58,915 nucleotides of DNA from Actinomycetes bacterium (GCA_024225275.1 JAAEMS010000005.1:1-58915), one strand, 5' to 3'. Positions 32,241-41,250 are shown, counted from the stretch's first letter. Notes: generated by a model from the sequence alone, not told the origin. Program-made: numbers and translations.

Positions 32241-32835
32241 GCAGTGGGCGAGGTGTTGGCGTCGAACGACCCGGCCCACTCCCCCGGCGACATCGTCTGG
32301 GGTCTCCTCCGGTGGGAGCTGTACCCAACCGTTCGCGGCGCAGAGCTCACCATTGTCGATCCCACCCTTGGCCCCATCTCCCACGCCATCAGCGTTCGCG
32401 GGATGCCAGGCCTGACCGCGTGGGTTGGCATCATCGAGATCGGCCGACCGCGACCGGGCGACACGGTCCTGGGCACATCGGCGACGGGAGCAGTCGGGTC
32501 GATCGTGGGCCAGCTCGCCCGCCAAGCCGGTGCGCGCGTCGTGGGAACCGGGGGGTCCGAGGACAAGGCCGCCCACGCCGTCAACCACCTCGGCTACGAC
32601 GCCGCGCTCGACGAGCGCTGCTCCGACGGTGTCGACGTCTACTCCGACAATGTGGGCGGCGACCTGCTCGAGGCCGTCCTGACCCGGATGAACCCGGCCG
32701 CCCGCATCCCGGTGTGCGGCATGATCAGCCGCCACGAAGCCAGCGACCCCGACATCAAGAACCTGATCGGCATGCTCCACTGGGACAACCTCGGCAAGCG
32801 CCTGGTGCGGGTGGCCGAGGAGTCATGGAGGCGGC
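32241..32835 (+). pseudogene. NADP-dependent MDR oxidoreductase (PTGR/YncB-like) relic
   Basis: Recognisable blocks of an NADP-dependent quinone/leukotriene oxidoreductase: AVGEVLASNDPAHSPGDIVWG, VRGMPGLTAWVGIIEIGRP, TSATGAVGSIVGQLARQAGARVVGTGGSEDKA, DGVDVYSDNVGGDLLEAVLTRMNPAARIPVCGMIS. The first about 70 residues are absent: the match begins 3 bp after repeat R4. About 13 residues are missing between LGYDAALD and DGVDVY, and about 85 between PDIKNLIGML and NLGKRLVRVA near the end. No start codon with a normal N-terminus exists. It converges on the next gene at 32846. Confidence 0.85.
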
Positions 32836-32845
32836 GGCCCGATCC

Positions 32846-34294
32846 TCAATCGCTGGCAGGCTGGCATCCGTCCTGGACACCGGCAGAGGATCCCGCGAGG
32901 CAGTCGATGACCGCCTCCTCCCGAGCAGTGACCTCAGGTGGTGGAATCCCATCCGTGACCACCAGTCGCCACGGAAACCGATGGGCCCACAGCACCACAG
33001 ACACCAGGTTGCCCTGGGCGTCCAATCCCCTGGTCAGGTCGACGGCGCGAGCGTTGTCGAGGACGAATATGACCAGGTCGTCGCCGGGAGTGCCGTCGAG
33101 GTCCCTGAGCATCAGGTCGTCGACCGGTATCCGAAGGGCTTGCTCGCCGAGCTCGCGCTCCATGGCCTCGAAGCCCTCCGCCGCCGAGGCCAGATCGGCG
33201 ATGGAGCCACTGGCTACCGCCACCCAGCCGAGATGCACCTCATAGGCGGGCTCGAAACTTGTCCATTCGACAACCGGCGAGTCGGATAGATCGATGCGGG
33301 CGCCCATCACGGTGGCGAACCCATCGACCAGGTCGTAGAGAATCGTGAAACGAGCCGTGCTCACGGCCAGGCCGTCGAGCCTGGTGGCTCCGTTCTCGAT
33401 CGACTTCGGGGCCATGGCCGCAATCAGACCGCTCGAGATGACCAGCTCACCAGTGGGCACCACCAGATCGGTGACCTCGGCCGGCCTCCAATCGTGGCCG
33501 CTGGGGGCAGGAACGTCGTATGGCCGGCCGGCTTCGTCAGTGGACACAGCCAGTGGTGTCGAGGGATGAGAAGCCGGAGTGGTCACGCTGGGGGCGGGGA
33601 CGGTCGGAGCAGCAGTGACCGTGGGCATCGGGACCGCGGGAACCGGTACCGGAGTGAATGCGGGCCCAGCGAAGGGTGTGTCATCCGAGCTCTCGGTCAG
33701 CACGAGTACACACAGGGCCGCGGCGAGGGCCCCGAGCATCATGATCACTCGACCCGGCCGGGTGCGGCTGTCCGGCCGCCGGACGATTCCAGCCGTCTGG
33801 AGGCGCTCGACACAGGCCGCCACAAATTGGTCCGATACCTGGTCGAGCGGGACGGGAAGGGCCACCGTCGAGCTCTCATAGAGGAGGAGGTGGTTCCTAT
33901 TGATGGCGAAGGACTGCCACCTCACCCACCAGCGGTAGCTGACGCCAGCAACCTGCTCCACGATCAGGTACTGCTCGCCCACCGTCAACCGGACGGCGAC
34001 CTGACCCCCAGAGCTGTGTCCAGTCGTCAGTATCTTGCGAGCAGCCAACCGTTGGAGGATCCATACGAAGAGGGCCATGGCCACGAACGCCCAGCCAAGG
34101 ACAATCGCCGTGGAGCGGAAGGTGACTGCCGACGCCATGCCGAAGCCAATGAGCACCAGCCCGAAGGCTCCATAGACCACGAGCAGTTCCGGCCCAGCAG
34201 GGGTTGTGGCCCGGATGGCGCGGAGCCGATCGTTGACCGTGAACTGCAGGTCAGCGGTCGCCAGAGCGCTGGGTGGTGCTGTGTCGACCTCCAC
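32846..34294 (-). CDS. Membrane protein with YcxB-like N-terminus and DUF4241-like C-terminus
   Basis: 482 residues. N-terminal: QFTVNDRLRAIRA, two adjacent helices near 38-80, then a PH-like basic-aromatic strand set (YLIVEQVAGVSYRWWVRWQSFAINRNHLLLYES, VALPVPLDQVSDQFVAACVERL), as in YcxB-like proteins. A third membrane segment (VIMMLGALAAALCVLVL, near 187-205) leads to a Pro/Thr/Val-rich extracytoplasmic linker. The last about 230 residues resemble DUF4241 (VPTGELVISSG, TRLDGLAVSTARFTILYDL, VEWTSFEPAYEVHLGWVAVASGSIADL). Function unknown. ATG at 34294. Confidence 0.65.
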   Translation of the reverse strand: MEVDTAPPSALATADLQFTVNDRLRAIRATTPAGPELLVVYGAFGLVLIGFGMASAVTFRSTAIVLGWAFVAMALFVWILQRLAARKILTTGHSSGGQVAVRLTVGEQYLIVEQVAGVSYRWWVRWQSFAINRNHLLLYESSTVALPVPLDQVSDQFVAACVERLQTAGIVRRPDSRTRPGRVIMMLGALAAALCVLVLTESSDDTPFAGPAFTPVPVPAVPMPTVTAAPTVPAPSVTTPASHPSTPLAVSTDEAGRPYDVPAPSGHDWRPAEVTDLVVPTGELVISSGLIAAMAPKSIENGATRLDGLAVSTARFTILYDLVDGFATVMGARIDLSDSPVVEWTSFEPAYEVHLGWVAVASGSIADLASAAEGFEAMERELGEQALRIPVDDLMLRDLDGTPGDDLVIFVLDNARAVDLTRGLDAQGNLVSVVLWAHRFPWRLVVTDGIPPPEVTAREEAVIDCLAGSSAGVQDGCQPASD

Positions 34295-34801
34295 TGATGG
34301 CCATCGGCAAGCGACCAGCTTGCTTGAGTGTCTTCACCGATTGTCGCGGCCATGATCCGGCAGCTGATCGAAGGCGGGATCGCCCCCCATCGCGACGACG
34401 GTGTGGCCCTCATCAATCATGCAGTCTCCCCGAGACCAACGAGCGGATCCTCGTCGCGGCCGATGACCTGACACCCGCAACCACACCCAAATTCGTGGGA
34501 AAGGGGTGCTGAGATCACCCATTCCAGGCGAATTTCGATCAGGAGGGGGACTGGAACTCACCGTCGACGCGACAATGTGCGGCCAGTTCGTCCCCCGAGA
34601 TCATCCAACGGTCATGCCAGGCAGGGCCTTGGACCGCCCTGCCCGCCGACGCCTACACTCAATGGACGCCATTGAGACAGCCATTCCGAGGGGGGCAATG
34701 GCCGCGACCGAACCGGTCACAGATCGGGCCGAGCATCCAATCGCGTCTGGCGCTCCCGAGCGGCCGGTGAGCGTAGCGAACGAGAGCGGGAGACACCTCT
34801 G
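34295..34801. other. 507-bp intergenic region with a long hairpin
   Basis: It lies between the divergent membrane-protein and hydrolase genes and should hold both promoters. A three-part hairpin spans 34489-34535. Further on, CTCCCG near 34755 and CGGGAG near 34789 form a loose inverted repeat just before the hydrolase start. A 99-codon plus-strand frame at 34506-34805 has no family features and crosses the hairpin, so I do not call it a gene. Confidence 0.6.
34489..34535. other. Long imperfect palindrome
   Basis: Arms AAATTCG (34489-34495) with CGAATTT (34529-34535), GGAA (34498-34501) with TTCC (34522-34525), and GGGTG (34504-34508) with CACCC (34516-34520), giving 16 paired bases around a 7-base loop. 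It is AT-richer than the surroundings. It may be an operator, attenuator or repeat; it resembles the R family only in the CCCAAATT edge. Confidence 0.6.
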
Positions 34802-35686
34802 GTGAGCGCCGGTCAGCGGCTACCCGGCACCCCCGAACCTGATCATCGCTGGGACGGTCACGGTGACGTCATCGTCGCCGGCGATTCTTTCGGCATGCGT
34901 GGCAACCGACCGGTCCTGCTCCAGCACGGTGCCGGCCAGACCCGGCATGCCTGGAAGGGCACCGGGCAGGCCCTGGCCTCAGCCGGCTATCACGTGATCG
35001 CCATCGACCTCCGTGGTCACGGCGACACCTCATGGGCGGCCGACAAGGACTATGTCTACGAGGCCTACATTGCCGACGCGCGAGCGGTGATCGAGGCCGA
35101 GTTCGACGAACCACCGGTTCTGGTCGGTGCCTCGATGGGGGGCATCGTCTCCTTGATCGCCACCGGCGAGCGCCAGCTCGACACCGCGGGCCTGGTACTC
35201 GTCGACATCGCCCATCGCAGCAGCCGTCGGGGCGGAGCACGGGTGGGCTCGTTCATGCAGTCCAAGCGGCAGTCGGGCTTCGCATCCCTCGAAGAAGCGT
35301 CCGAGGCCATCTCGGCCTATCAACCCCACCGGAAGCGACCCCGATCACTCGACGGGCTGGCCAAGAACCTCCGGCTCGGCGGCGACGGTCGCTACCACTG
35401 GCACTGGGACCCCGACTATCGGGCCGGCCGCGATGGGGATCCCAACGAGAAGTACGCCCGGATGATCCGGATCTCCGAGTCGCTCGACCATGTACCGGTC
35501 CTACTGGTGAGGGGTGGTTCGAGCGACGTACTCCCCGAGTTCGCGGCCCACGAGTTCTGCGAACTGGCACCCCACGCCGAGTACGTCGACATCGCAGGGG
35601 CCGACCACATGATTGCCGGCGACCAGAACGACACCTTCGCCGACGCCATCGTCGACTTCCTCATCCGCCGCATTCCATCCATCTGA
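34802..35686 (+). CDS. Alpha/beta hydrolase
   Basis: 294 residues. LLQHGAGQTRHAWKGTGQALASAGYHVIAIDLRGHGDTSWAAD is the oxyanion and DxRGHG region, and VLVGASMGGIVSLIATGE contains the nucleophile Ser in GASMGG. VLLVRGGSSDVLPE holds the acidic residue and IAGADHMIAGDQNDTFADAIVDFL the catalytic His. It resembles peroxidase/esterase-type hydrolases that act on esters or lactones. GTG at 34802, 15 bp before the phosphotransferase gene, with which it forms an operon. Confidence 0.87.
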   Translation: MSAGQRLPGTPEPDHRWDGHGDVIVAGDSFGMRGNRPVLLQHGAGQTRHAWKGTGQALASAGYHVIAIDLRGHGDTSWAADKDYVYEAYIADARAVIEAEFDEPPVLVGASMGGIVSLIATGERQLDTAGLVLVDIAHRSSRRGGARVGSFMQSKRQSGFASLEEASEAISAYQPHRKRPRSLDGLAKNLRLGGDGRYHWHWDPDYRAGRDGDPNEKYARMIRISESLDHVPVLLVRGGSSDVLPEFAAHEFCELAPHAEYVDIAGADHMIAGDQNDTFADAIVDFLIRRIPSI

Positions 35687-35701
35687 TCACTGGAGACCAC
35701 C

Positions 35702-36790
35702 CTGTCCCTACCCACCGAGAGCTCCACCATCGACGCCACCTGGCTCAATGAGGTACTGCCAAGCGAGGTGAGGGGCGGCGCAACGATCACCGGGGTGGGC
35801 ACCGAGATCATCAGCGAGGGGGTCGGGTTCATCGGCGAGGTGGCCCGACTCACCCTCACCTACGACGAGCCGTCGACCAACTCGACCCCGTCGATCATCT
35901 CGAAGATCCCCACCAGCAATGAGGGCTTCAAGAGCCTGGGGCTGATGCTGGGCTTCTATCAGAAGGAGGCCGGGTTCTTCCGCGAGGTGGCCCCCGAGGT
36001 CCGTCTCCGTATCCCCACCTGCTACTACAACGCGGTCGACGGCGACGACTTCGTCCTGTTGCTCGAAGACCTCGCCCCGATGCGACCGGCCAACCAACTC
36101 GATTCGTGCACTCTCGACGAAGCACGGCTGGCCATCGATTCCGCCGCCCAGCTCCACTCCCGCTGGTGGGAACATCCCCGCCTCGACGAATTCGCCTCGT
36201 GGCTCCCCGCCCCGGGCAGCGAGTACTTCGAGATCATCAAGGGCGGGTACATCGCAGCCGTCGAGCAGTTCCACACGGTCTTCGGCCACCTCATCACCCC
36301 CGATGTCGCTCAGCTCGTCAACCGGGCAGCCGAGGATTTCGACGCCGCGCTCGAGGCCGGTGCCGGCCGCCGGCCTCACACCTTCACCCACGGCGACTTC
36401 CGGCTCGACAACATGATGTTCGGTGATGGGCCCGATGATCCGCCCATCGCCGTCCTCGATTGGCAGCTCCCCTTCCGGGGCAACCCTCTCTGCGACATCG
36501 TCTACTTCCTGGGCGGCAACTTCCCCCCTGAGTGGCGAAGGGAGCATCAAGACCAGCTGATCGAGCGCTACCACGAGGGCCTGGTCGAAGGAGGCGTGAG
36601 CGGCTACTCACTCGAGGAATGCAGGGCCGACTACCGGGCCGCCGGTCTGACCCTCCTGGCGTACATGGTCACCGGAGCCAACGACATCGACCCCGACACG
36701 CTCACCGAACGAGGCCGCGACCTGATCGAGACGATGTTCAACCGCTACGCGACCACCATCACCGACCTGGGATCAGGCGACTTCCTCTGA
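35702..36790 (+). CDS. Ecdysteroid-kinase-like phosphotransferase, CTG start
   Basis: 362 residues of the kinase-like EcKinase/DUF1679-type group. It shows FVLLLEDLAPMRPANQLDSCT (hinge), THGDFRLDNMMFGD (Brenner HxDxxxxN) and IAVLDWQLPFRGNPLCDIVYFLGG (DW metal motif). The first ATG or GTG in frame (GTG at 35768) would cut off a well-formed N-terminus (LPTESSTIDATWLNEVLPSEV), so I choose CTG at 35702, which lies 6 bases after GGAG. It is likely cytosolic and ATP-dependent; the substrate is unknown. A second such phosphotransferase is cut by the window start. Confidence 0.85.
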   Translation: MSLPTESSTIDATWLNEVLPSEVRGGATITGVGTEIISEGVGFIGEVARLTLTYDEPSTNSTPSIISKIPTSNEGFKSLGLMLGFYQKEAGFFREVAPEVRLRIPTCYYNAVDGDDFVLLLEDLAPMRPANQLDSCTLDEARLAIDSAAQLHSRWWEHPRLDEFASWLPAPGSEYFEIIKGGYIAAVEQFHTVFGHLITPDVAQLVNRAAEDFDAALEAGAGRRPHTFTHGDFRLDNMMFGDGPDDPPIAVLDWQLPFRGNPLCDIVYFLGGNFPPEWRREHQDQLIERYHEGLVEGGVSGYSLEECRADYRAAGLTLLAYMVTGANDIDPDTLTERGRDLIETMFNRYATTITDLGSGDFL

Positions 36791-36795
36791 GTTGT

Positions 36796-36815
36796 CGCCG
36801 CCTCACGGCGGACCG
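36796..36815 (+). repeat. Mini-hairpin repeat B, copy 2
   Basis: CCGCC (36798-36802) and GGCGG (36807-36811) pair around TCAC, followed by ACCG as in the other copies. It fills the 35-bp gap between the convergent phosphotransferase and PolX genes, so it may act as a weak terminator. Confidence 0.6.
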
Positions 36816-36825
36816 CCGGACCTAC

Positions 36826-38595
36826 TCAGCCGCGGTGGGTGTCAACCCAGTCGAGGAAGCGGTCGCGCTCCCAGGTGTTGATCACCAGGTCACGGGGTAG
36901 CCAACCTCGCTGGCCGGTGAGCACGCCGTACTCCATCCGCCCCAGCTCTGAGGTGTGGTGAGAGTCGGTGTTGATCACCAGTTTCACCCCCCGGTCCACG
37001 GCCCGCCTCACCACATCGGCTCCCGCATCGAGGCGCTGAAGGGCACCATTGATCTCCAACGCCACATCGAATTGGGCGAGGGCCTCGATGACGACGTCGT
37101 AGTCGAGCTCGATGCCGGGCCGTCGACCGATGTAGCGGCCGGTCAGATGCCCGATGGAGTCGACGGTGGGGTCGGAGATGGCCGCCACCAGCCTCTCGGT
37201 CTGATCGCGGGGCGACTGGTCGAAATGGGAATGCACCGACGCCACCGTGTACTCGAACAGGGCGCGGAACTCGGGTTCGTAGTCGAGACCACCGTCGGCC
37301 CCGATGTTCAGCTCGCAGCCCCAGAGAATGACCATGTCGGGGTAGTCGACCTGGACCGTGCGGATGACCTCGCGCTGCCCGAGCATCTCCTCGGCCGTTG
37401 CGCCGTTGATGGCCAGATCGATCCCGTGGTCGGTGATGGCCAGGTACTCGTAGCCCTTGGCCGCGGCCACCGCGACCATCTCGGCCACCGTCGACCGGCC
37501 GTCGCCGGACCGATCGGTGTGATAGTGCAGGTCGCCGCGGATATGGCTGCGCTGGATCAGCTCGGGCAGTCCGTCGCCGCCCGCCGCCTCCACCTCACCG
37601 GTGGCTTCACGCATCGGCGGCGGGATGAACTCGAGGTCGAGGGCCTCGTAGATCTCGGTTTCGGTGGTCCGGGCCACCACCTCACGTTCGTGGGGCTCGA
37701 GATCCTCGCCCCCGTCGTCCGTCGCGGTGAACAAGCCGTATTCATTGAGCAGGAGGCCCCGGTCGATGGCCCTCTGTCGAAGCGCGATGTTATGGGCTTT
37801 CGAACCGGTGAAGTAGAGGGTGGCGGCACCAAACTGTTCGGGCTCGACGACCCGGACGTCGACCTGGAGCCCGGTGGAGGTGAGAAACGAGGTCTTGGTG
37901 TCGCCGCTGAGGACGATGTCGGCGACCTCGCGATGGTTCCGGACGACCTTCATCACTGCTCCCGGCTCGGTGGAGGCAACGGTGATGTCGATGTCGCCGA
38001 TGGTTTCGGCCATCCGGCGGAGGCTGCCGCAGTAGGCCACCTCGACCACTCCGGCCACGGCTTCGAGATCAGCCACCAGGCGAGTGGCCAGAGGGAGAGC
38101 GTCAGCAATGGGAGTGGGGCGGTCCTTGCCGGTCAGACCCAGCCGCTCGATGGCCTTGGCCATCTTGGCCTCACTCTTGGCCCCCAACCCCGGGAGGGCC
38201 CTCAGAGTCTGGTTGGCGATGGCCTCCCGGAGCCCTCCGACATCTTCGACCCCCAGCTCGCGGCGGACCAGCTTCAGGGTCTTGGGTCCCATTCCCGGTA
38301 TCCGGCTGAGCTCGACGTAAGCCGGCGGGTACACCTCTCGCAGGGCGTCGACCTTGGCCACCGAGCCGGTGTCGACCAACTCACGGACCTTGTTGGCGGT
38401 GGCCTTGCCGACCCCCTTGATCTTGGTGAGCTCACCCACGGTCAGATCGGTGATGTCGGCCCCATGGACCTCGAGGGCCAGCCGGGCGTTCTCGTAGGCC
38501 CGGACCTTGAACGATTGGGGGCTCTCCTCGTCGAGGGTGGTGAGGATCACCAGCTCCGAGAGCATGGCCAGCACGTCCTGATTCGTCACTGTCAT
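36826..38595 (-). CDS. polX: DNA polymerase X family with PHP domain
   Basis: 589 residues, the usual length of bacterial PolX. Helix-hairpin-helix repeats at about 50-135 (GELTKIKGVGKATANKV, LSRIPGMGPKTLKLVRREL, LRALPGLGAKSEAKMAKAI) bind DNA. The nucleotidyltransferase core near 190-260 has CGSLRRMAETIGDIDITVAS (GSxxR and DxD). The C-terminal PHP domain starts at RGDLHYHTDRSGDGRSTVAEM and contains ITDHG, ASVHSHF and VINTDSHH, giving 3'-5' exonuclease activity. Role: gap-filling base-excision repair. ATG at 38595. Opposing stop 35 bp away. Confidence 0.95.
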   Translation of the reverse strand: MTVTNQDVLAMLSELVILTTLDEESPQSFKVRAYENARLALEVHGADITDLTVGELTKIKGVGKATANKVRELVDTGSVAKVDALREVYPPAYVELSRIPGMGPKTLKLVRRELGVEDVGGLREAIANQTLRALPGLGAKSEAKMAKAIERLGLTGKDRPTPIADALPLATRLVADLEAVAGVVEVAYCGSLRRMAETIGDIDITVASTEPGAVMKVVRNHREVADIVLSGDTKTSFLTSTGLQVDVRVVEPEQFGAATLYFTGSKAHNIALRQRAIDRGLLLNEYGLFTATDDGGEDLEPHEREVVARTTETEIYEALDLEFIPPPMREATGEVEAAGGDGLPELIQRSHIRGDLHYHTDRSGDGRSTVAEMVAVAAAKGYEYLAITDHGIDLAINGATAEEMLGQREVIRTVQVDYPDMVILWGCELNIGADGGLDYEPEFRALFEYTVASVHSHFDQSPRDQTERLVAAISDPTVDSIGHLTGRYIGRRPGIELDYDVVIEALAQFDVALEINGALQRLDAGADVVRRAVDRGVKLVINTDSHHTSELGRMEYGVLTGQRGWLPRDLVINTWERDRFLDWVDTHRG

Positions 38596-38665
38596 GGCGA
38601 AATCCTAAGAGGCTGAGCGCGTGGGCGAGCGAAGCCGTGGCCCGAGCGACCCGTGAGGGCCAAGG

Positions 38666-40165
38666 TCACGCTGGCGTGTGTTCGGTCACATACTCGTGGG
38701 CGCGGCGCACCACTTCTATGGCCGATTCGGCGTCGGGGTGGCCCGCCACCTCGAGGGCCAGCTCGCGAATGGACGCCACGGTGGAGTCGCGTGGGGCGCC
38801 TGCCAGCACGGCAGCATCGACCGCCGTGGCCGCCAGCAGGGCGGCCTGGTGAGGGTCACCCTGAGCGGCGACCCCCTCGGCGGTGACCAGGAGACGGAGG
38901 GGCAGGGTGGCCGGAACGATCTCACCCTCGATGCGCACGGCCAGCCACACACGCCACACCCGGTGGGCGGCCAACGCCAGCATGCCCAGGCCCAAGGCGA
39001 CGAGTCCGACCCAGTCGACGGCACGAGCGACCACCGCGGCAATCGCACCGGTCACCCAGGCCAGCTCGAGCCCGGTCTCCAGTCGGGCGTAGGCCCGACC
39101 CCGGCGAGCGTGGGGAGCCTCGGTCTGTACGACTTCATCGAACGCACGGCGGGCCACGCTCCCACCCAGCCCGAGGGTGAAGGCGAGAAGCACCGCGGTG
39201 ATCAGGTGGAACCGGAGAGCGGCAATGAGGGCGAACACACCCGGCACCGCGATCGAGAGGGTGAGCATCCTCTGCACCGCCACTACTCGCCTCAACCATG
39301 GGGCAACGAACGTCCCCACGAACGAGCCCAGCCCGTTGGCCACGGCGAGACCACCGAAGGCCCAGGCCGACACACCCGTGCTCTTCAGCACGAACCCTAT
39401 GTGGAAGACAACGAACCCAATGGCCGCTCGGACCCCGGCCATCCCCTCGGTGGCGAACCGAATGCCCGGGCCGCTCAGCTCGGTTTCCTCGACCAGGGCG
39501 GACGCGTCGGGATCGGGTTGCGGGGCGGGTATCCGCATGACCCACATCGCCCCCACCGCGTAGGCGATGGCTCCGGCCCGCAGCACCGACTCGGCGCCTC
39601 CGTACTCGAGGATGAGCAGACCAATGGGCGCGGTGATTGCCCCGGCGGTGGTCCCCGCCCGCGCCAACCGGGAGTTGACCAGCACCAGGTGGTCGCGCTC
39701 TTTCACCAGGACCGGGACCAGGGCGTTCCGCGACACCGAATAGACCTTGGCCAACACCAGCACCAGGAAGGCCAACGGATAGAGGAGCAGTCCCTTGAGC
39801 TGGGTGGCCAGAACCAGGGCCAACGCGGCCCGACCACCGTGAGCCAGAAGGAGAACAGCCCGGTGGCCGCCCCGGACCCGGTCGACGATGGGACCGATCA
39901 GGGGGGCGAGCACCGCGAACGGAGCCATGGTCACCGCGAGGTAGAGCAGGATGCGGGGCCGGGCGGCGTCGAGGGAGACGTTGAAAAAGAGGGAACCCAC
40001 CAGCGAGAGCCCGAACAGGGTCTCGCCCGTGCTGTGGAGCATGTGCGTCGGGAGGAGGAACCGGGCGCCCTCGTCGCCCAGGACCATCTTCCACTGGAAT
40101 CGTTTGCCCCGGGCTGCCGATTCGGATGACCCTTCCGGTTGGCGGGGTGAGTCGGTGACGGTCAC
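38666..40165 (-). CDS. MFS-like transporter with C-terminal cytoplasmic domain
   Basis: 499 residues, about twelve membrane helices: FGLSLVGSLFFNVSLDAARPRILLYLAVTMAPFAVLAPLIGPIVDRVRGGHRAVLLL is the N-terminal half with the MFS D-x-x-x-G/R loop, and the second half starts near TGVSAWAFGGLAVANGLGSFVGTFVAPWLRR. The last about 75 residues (RIEGEIVPATLPLRLLVTAEGVAAQG, then HAEYVTEHTPA-like end) are soluble. It overlaps the upstream lipoprotein gene by ATGA, so the two are probably co-produced. Substrate unknown. Confidence 0.85.
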   Translation of the reverse strand: MTVTDSPRQPEGSSESAARGKRFQWKMVLGDEGARFLLPTHMLHSTGETLFGLSLVGSLFFNVSLDAARPRILLYLAVTMAPFAVLAPLIGPIVDRVRGGHRAVLLLAHGGRAALALVLATQLKGLLLYPLAFLVLVLAKVYSVSRNALVPVLVKERDHLVLVNSRLARAGTTAGAITAPIGLLILEYGGAESVLRAGAIAYAVGAMWVMRIPAPQPDPDASALVEETELSGPGIRFATEGMAGVRAAIGFVVFHIGFVLKSTGVSAWAFGGLAVANGLGSFVGTFVAPWLRRVVAVQRMLTLSIAVPGVFALIAALRFHLITAVLLAFTLGLGGSVARRAFDEVVQTEAPHARRGRAYARLETGLELAWVTGAIAAVVARAVDWVGLVALGLGMLALAAHRVWRVWLAVRIEGEIVPATLPLRLLVTAEGVAAQGDPHQAALLAATAVDAAVLAGAPRDSTVASIRELALEVAGHPDAESAIEVVRRAHEYVTEHTPA

Positions 40166-40689
40166 GGGGTTTCGACGAGCCCCTCGGGGTCGACGACCTC
40201 AGGGTCGTTGTCCAACTCCCACCGGTCGGCGGTCTTCTTCAGCGGAAACCGCCAGCCCAACACGTCGTTGAGGCCCAGATAGACCTCACCCCGAACCGCG
40301 GCGGGCGGCTCGTCGGGCACCACACCGAGGCCCACCAACACGCCGCCATCACGGACCGGGCGATCCTCGGAGTCAACGTCGATGGCCTCTTTGCGGGAGT
40401 CGACGAAGCGCAGCTCGGCATCGCCGGCCAGTCGGACAACCAGTTCGACCTGAACGTCCAGAGCGATCTCCTCCGGGCCGAGATTGTCGACGAAGACCGG
40501 CCGAGGCTTGCTACCGCTGGACGCGACCGAGTCCTCGGTGTGGAGGAGGATCCAGCGCAGCATGGCCTCGTAGGCATCGGCCTCGGGGGTGTTGTCGGCC
40601 TGGGTGCCTGACGAACAGCCACTGGCCACCAGGGCGCCGAGCACGATGACCGGCACCAGCTTCGTGAGGCACCGGCGGAGCAAACCCAT
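40162..40689 (-). CDS. Lipoprotein of unknown function
   Basis: 175 residues with a signal peptide MGLLRRCLTKLVPVIVLGAL and lipobox ASGC at residues 22-25. The mature part is acidic and shows strands like VDVQVELVVRLAGDAELRFVD and GVLVGLGVVPDEPPAAVRGEVYL. It could carry a nuclear-transport-factor-2-like or transport-associated fold, but I do not recognise the family. ATG at 40689; 24 bp from the divergent DUF1697 gene; translationally coupled to the transporter gene downstream. Confidence 0.75.
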   Translation of the reverse strand: MGLLRRCLTKLVPVIVLGALVASGCSSGTQADNTPEADAYEAMLRWILLHTEDSVASSGSKPRPVFVDNLGPEEIALDVQVELVVRLAGDAELRFVDSRKEAIDVDSEDRPVRDGGVLVGLGVVPDEPPAAVRGEVYLGLNDVLGWRFPLKKTADRWELDNDPEVVDPEGLVETP

Positions 40690-40713
40690 GTGAGGAGTCT
40701 AGGGTCGGGCGGT

Positions 40714-41250
40714 ATGGCTGACCGGTACCTCGCTCTGCTGCGCAGTATCAATGTCGGGGGCCGGCGGGTCACCGGACCGGAGCTCGTGGCGGTGTTCGAC
40801 GGACTCGGACTGGGTGACTGCACCACCTTTCTGACCAGCGGCAACGTGATCTTCTCGACCGAGAGCCCGGTCACTGAGGAGACGATTGCCACCGGCCTGG
40901 GCGAGGCGCTCGGCTACGAGGTGCCCGTATTCCTCCGCTCGGCCGACCAGGTGCGAAACCTGGCCGGATCGACAACAATGCCCGCCCCTGTGGTCGAGGC
41001 CTCAGCCGGCAAGCTTCAACTGATCAGCCTCAAGACAGAACCGCCACCAGCCACCGTCGACGAGGTACTGACCCACTCGACGACCGACGATGCTCTGGCT
41101 TTCGAGAACCGCCATCTCTGGTGGCTCCCGAAAGGTGACATGAGCGCCTCCGATCTGGACCTGAAGGCCATCGAGCGACTGACGGGGCCGGCCACCATCC
41201 GTACACGAAACACGATCAACCGGATCGCTGCGCAGTTCTTCGCGGACTGA
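40714..41250 (+). CDS. DUF1697 family protein
   Basis: 178 residues. RYLALLRSINVGGRRV (LRGINVGG-type motif), GLGDCTTFLTSGNVIFST (TYIQSGNVxF-type motif) and the C-terminal DLDLKAIERLTGPATIRTRNTINRIA (ATxRNxxTVxKL-type motif) identify DUF1697, a small family without assigned function. The ATG at 40714 is chosen over an eight-codon extension that overlaps the lipoprotein start region. It precedes the E1 gene by 20 bp and may share its transcript. Confidence 0.9.
   Translation: MADRYLALLRSINVGGRRVTGPELVAVFDGLGLGDCTTFLTSGNVIFSTESPVTEETIATGLGEALGYEVPVFLRSADQVRNLAGSTTMPAPVVEASAGKLQLISLKTEPPPATVDEVLTHSTTDDALAFENRHLWWLPKGDMSASDLDLKAIERLTGPATIRTRNTINRIAAQFFAD

Noticed and set aside
34755..34800. Phrase AGCGTAGCGAACGAGAGC near a hydrolase start
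   Set aside because: Common low-complexity wording in high-GC genomes; the flanking CTCCCG/CGGGAG arms are too far apart to call a site.
34506..34805. 99-codon plus-strand frame before the hydrolase
   Set aside because: Crosses the 34489 hairpin and shows no family or codon signal; probably non-coding.
37070..37085. AATTGGGCGAG resembling the R edge
   Set aside because: Inside the polX coding region, with no second arm; chance match.
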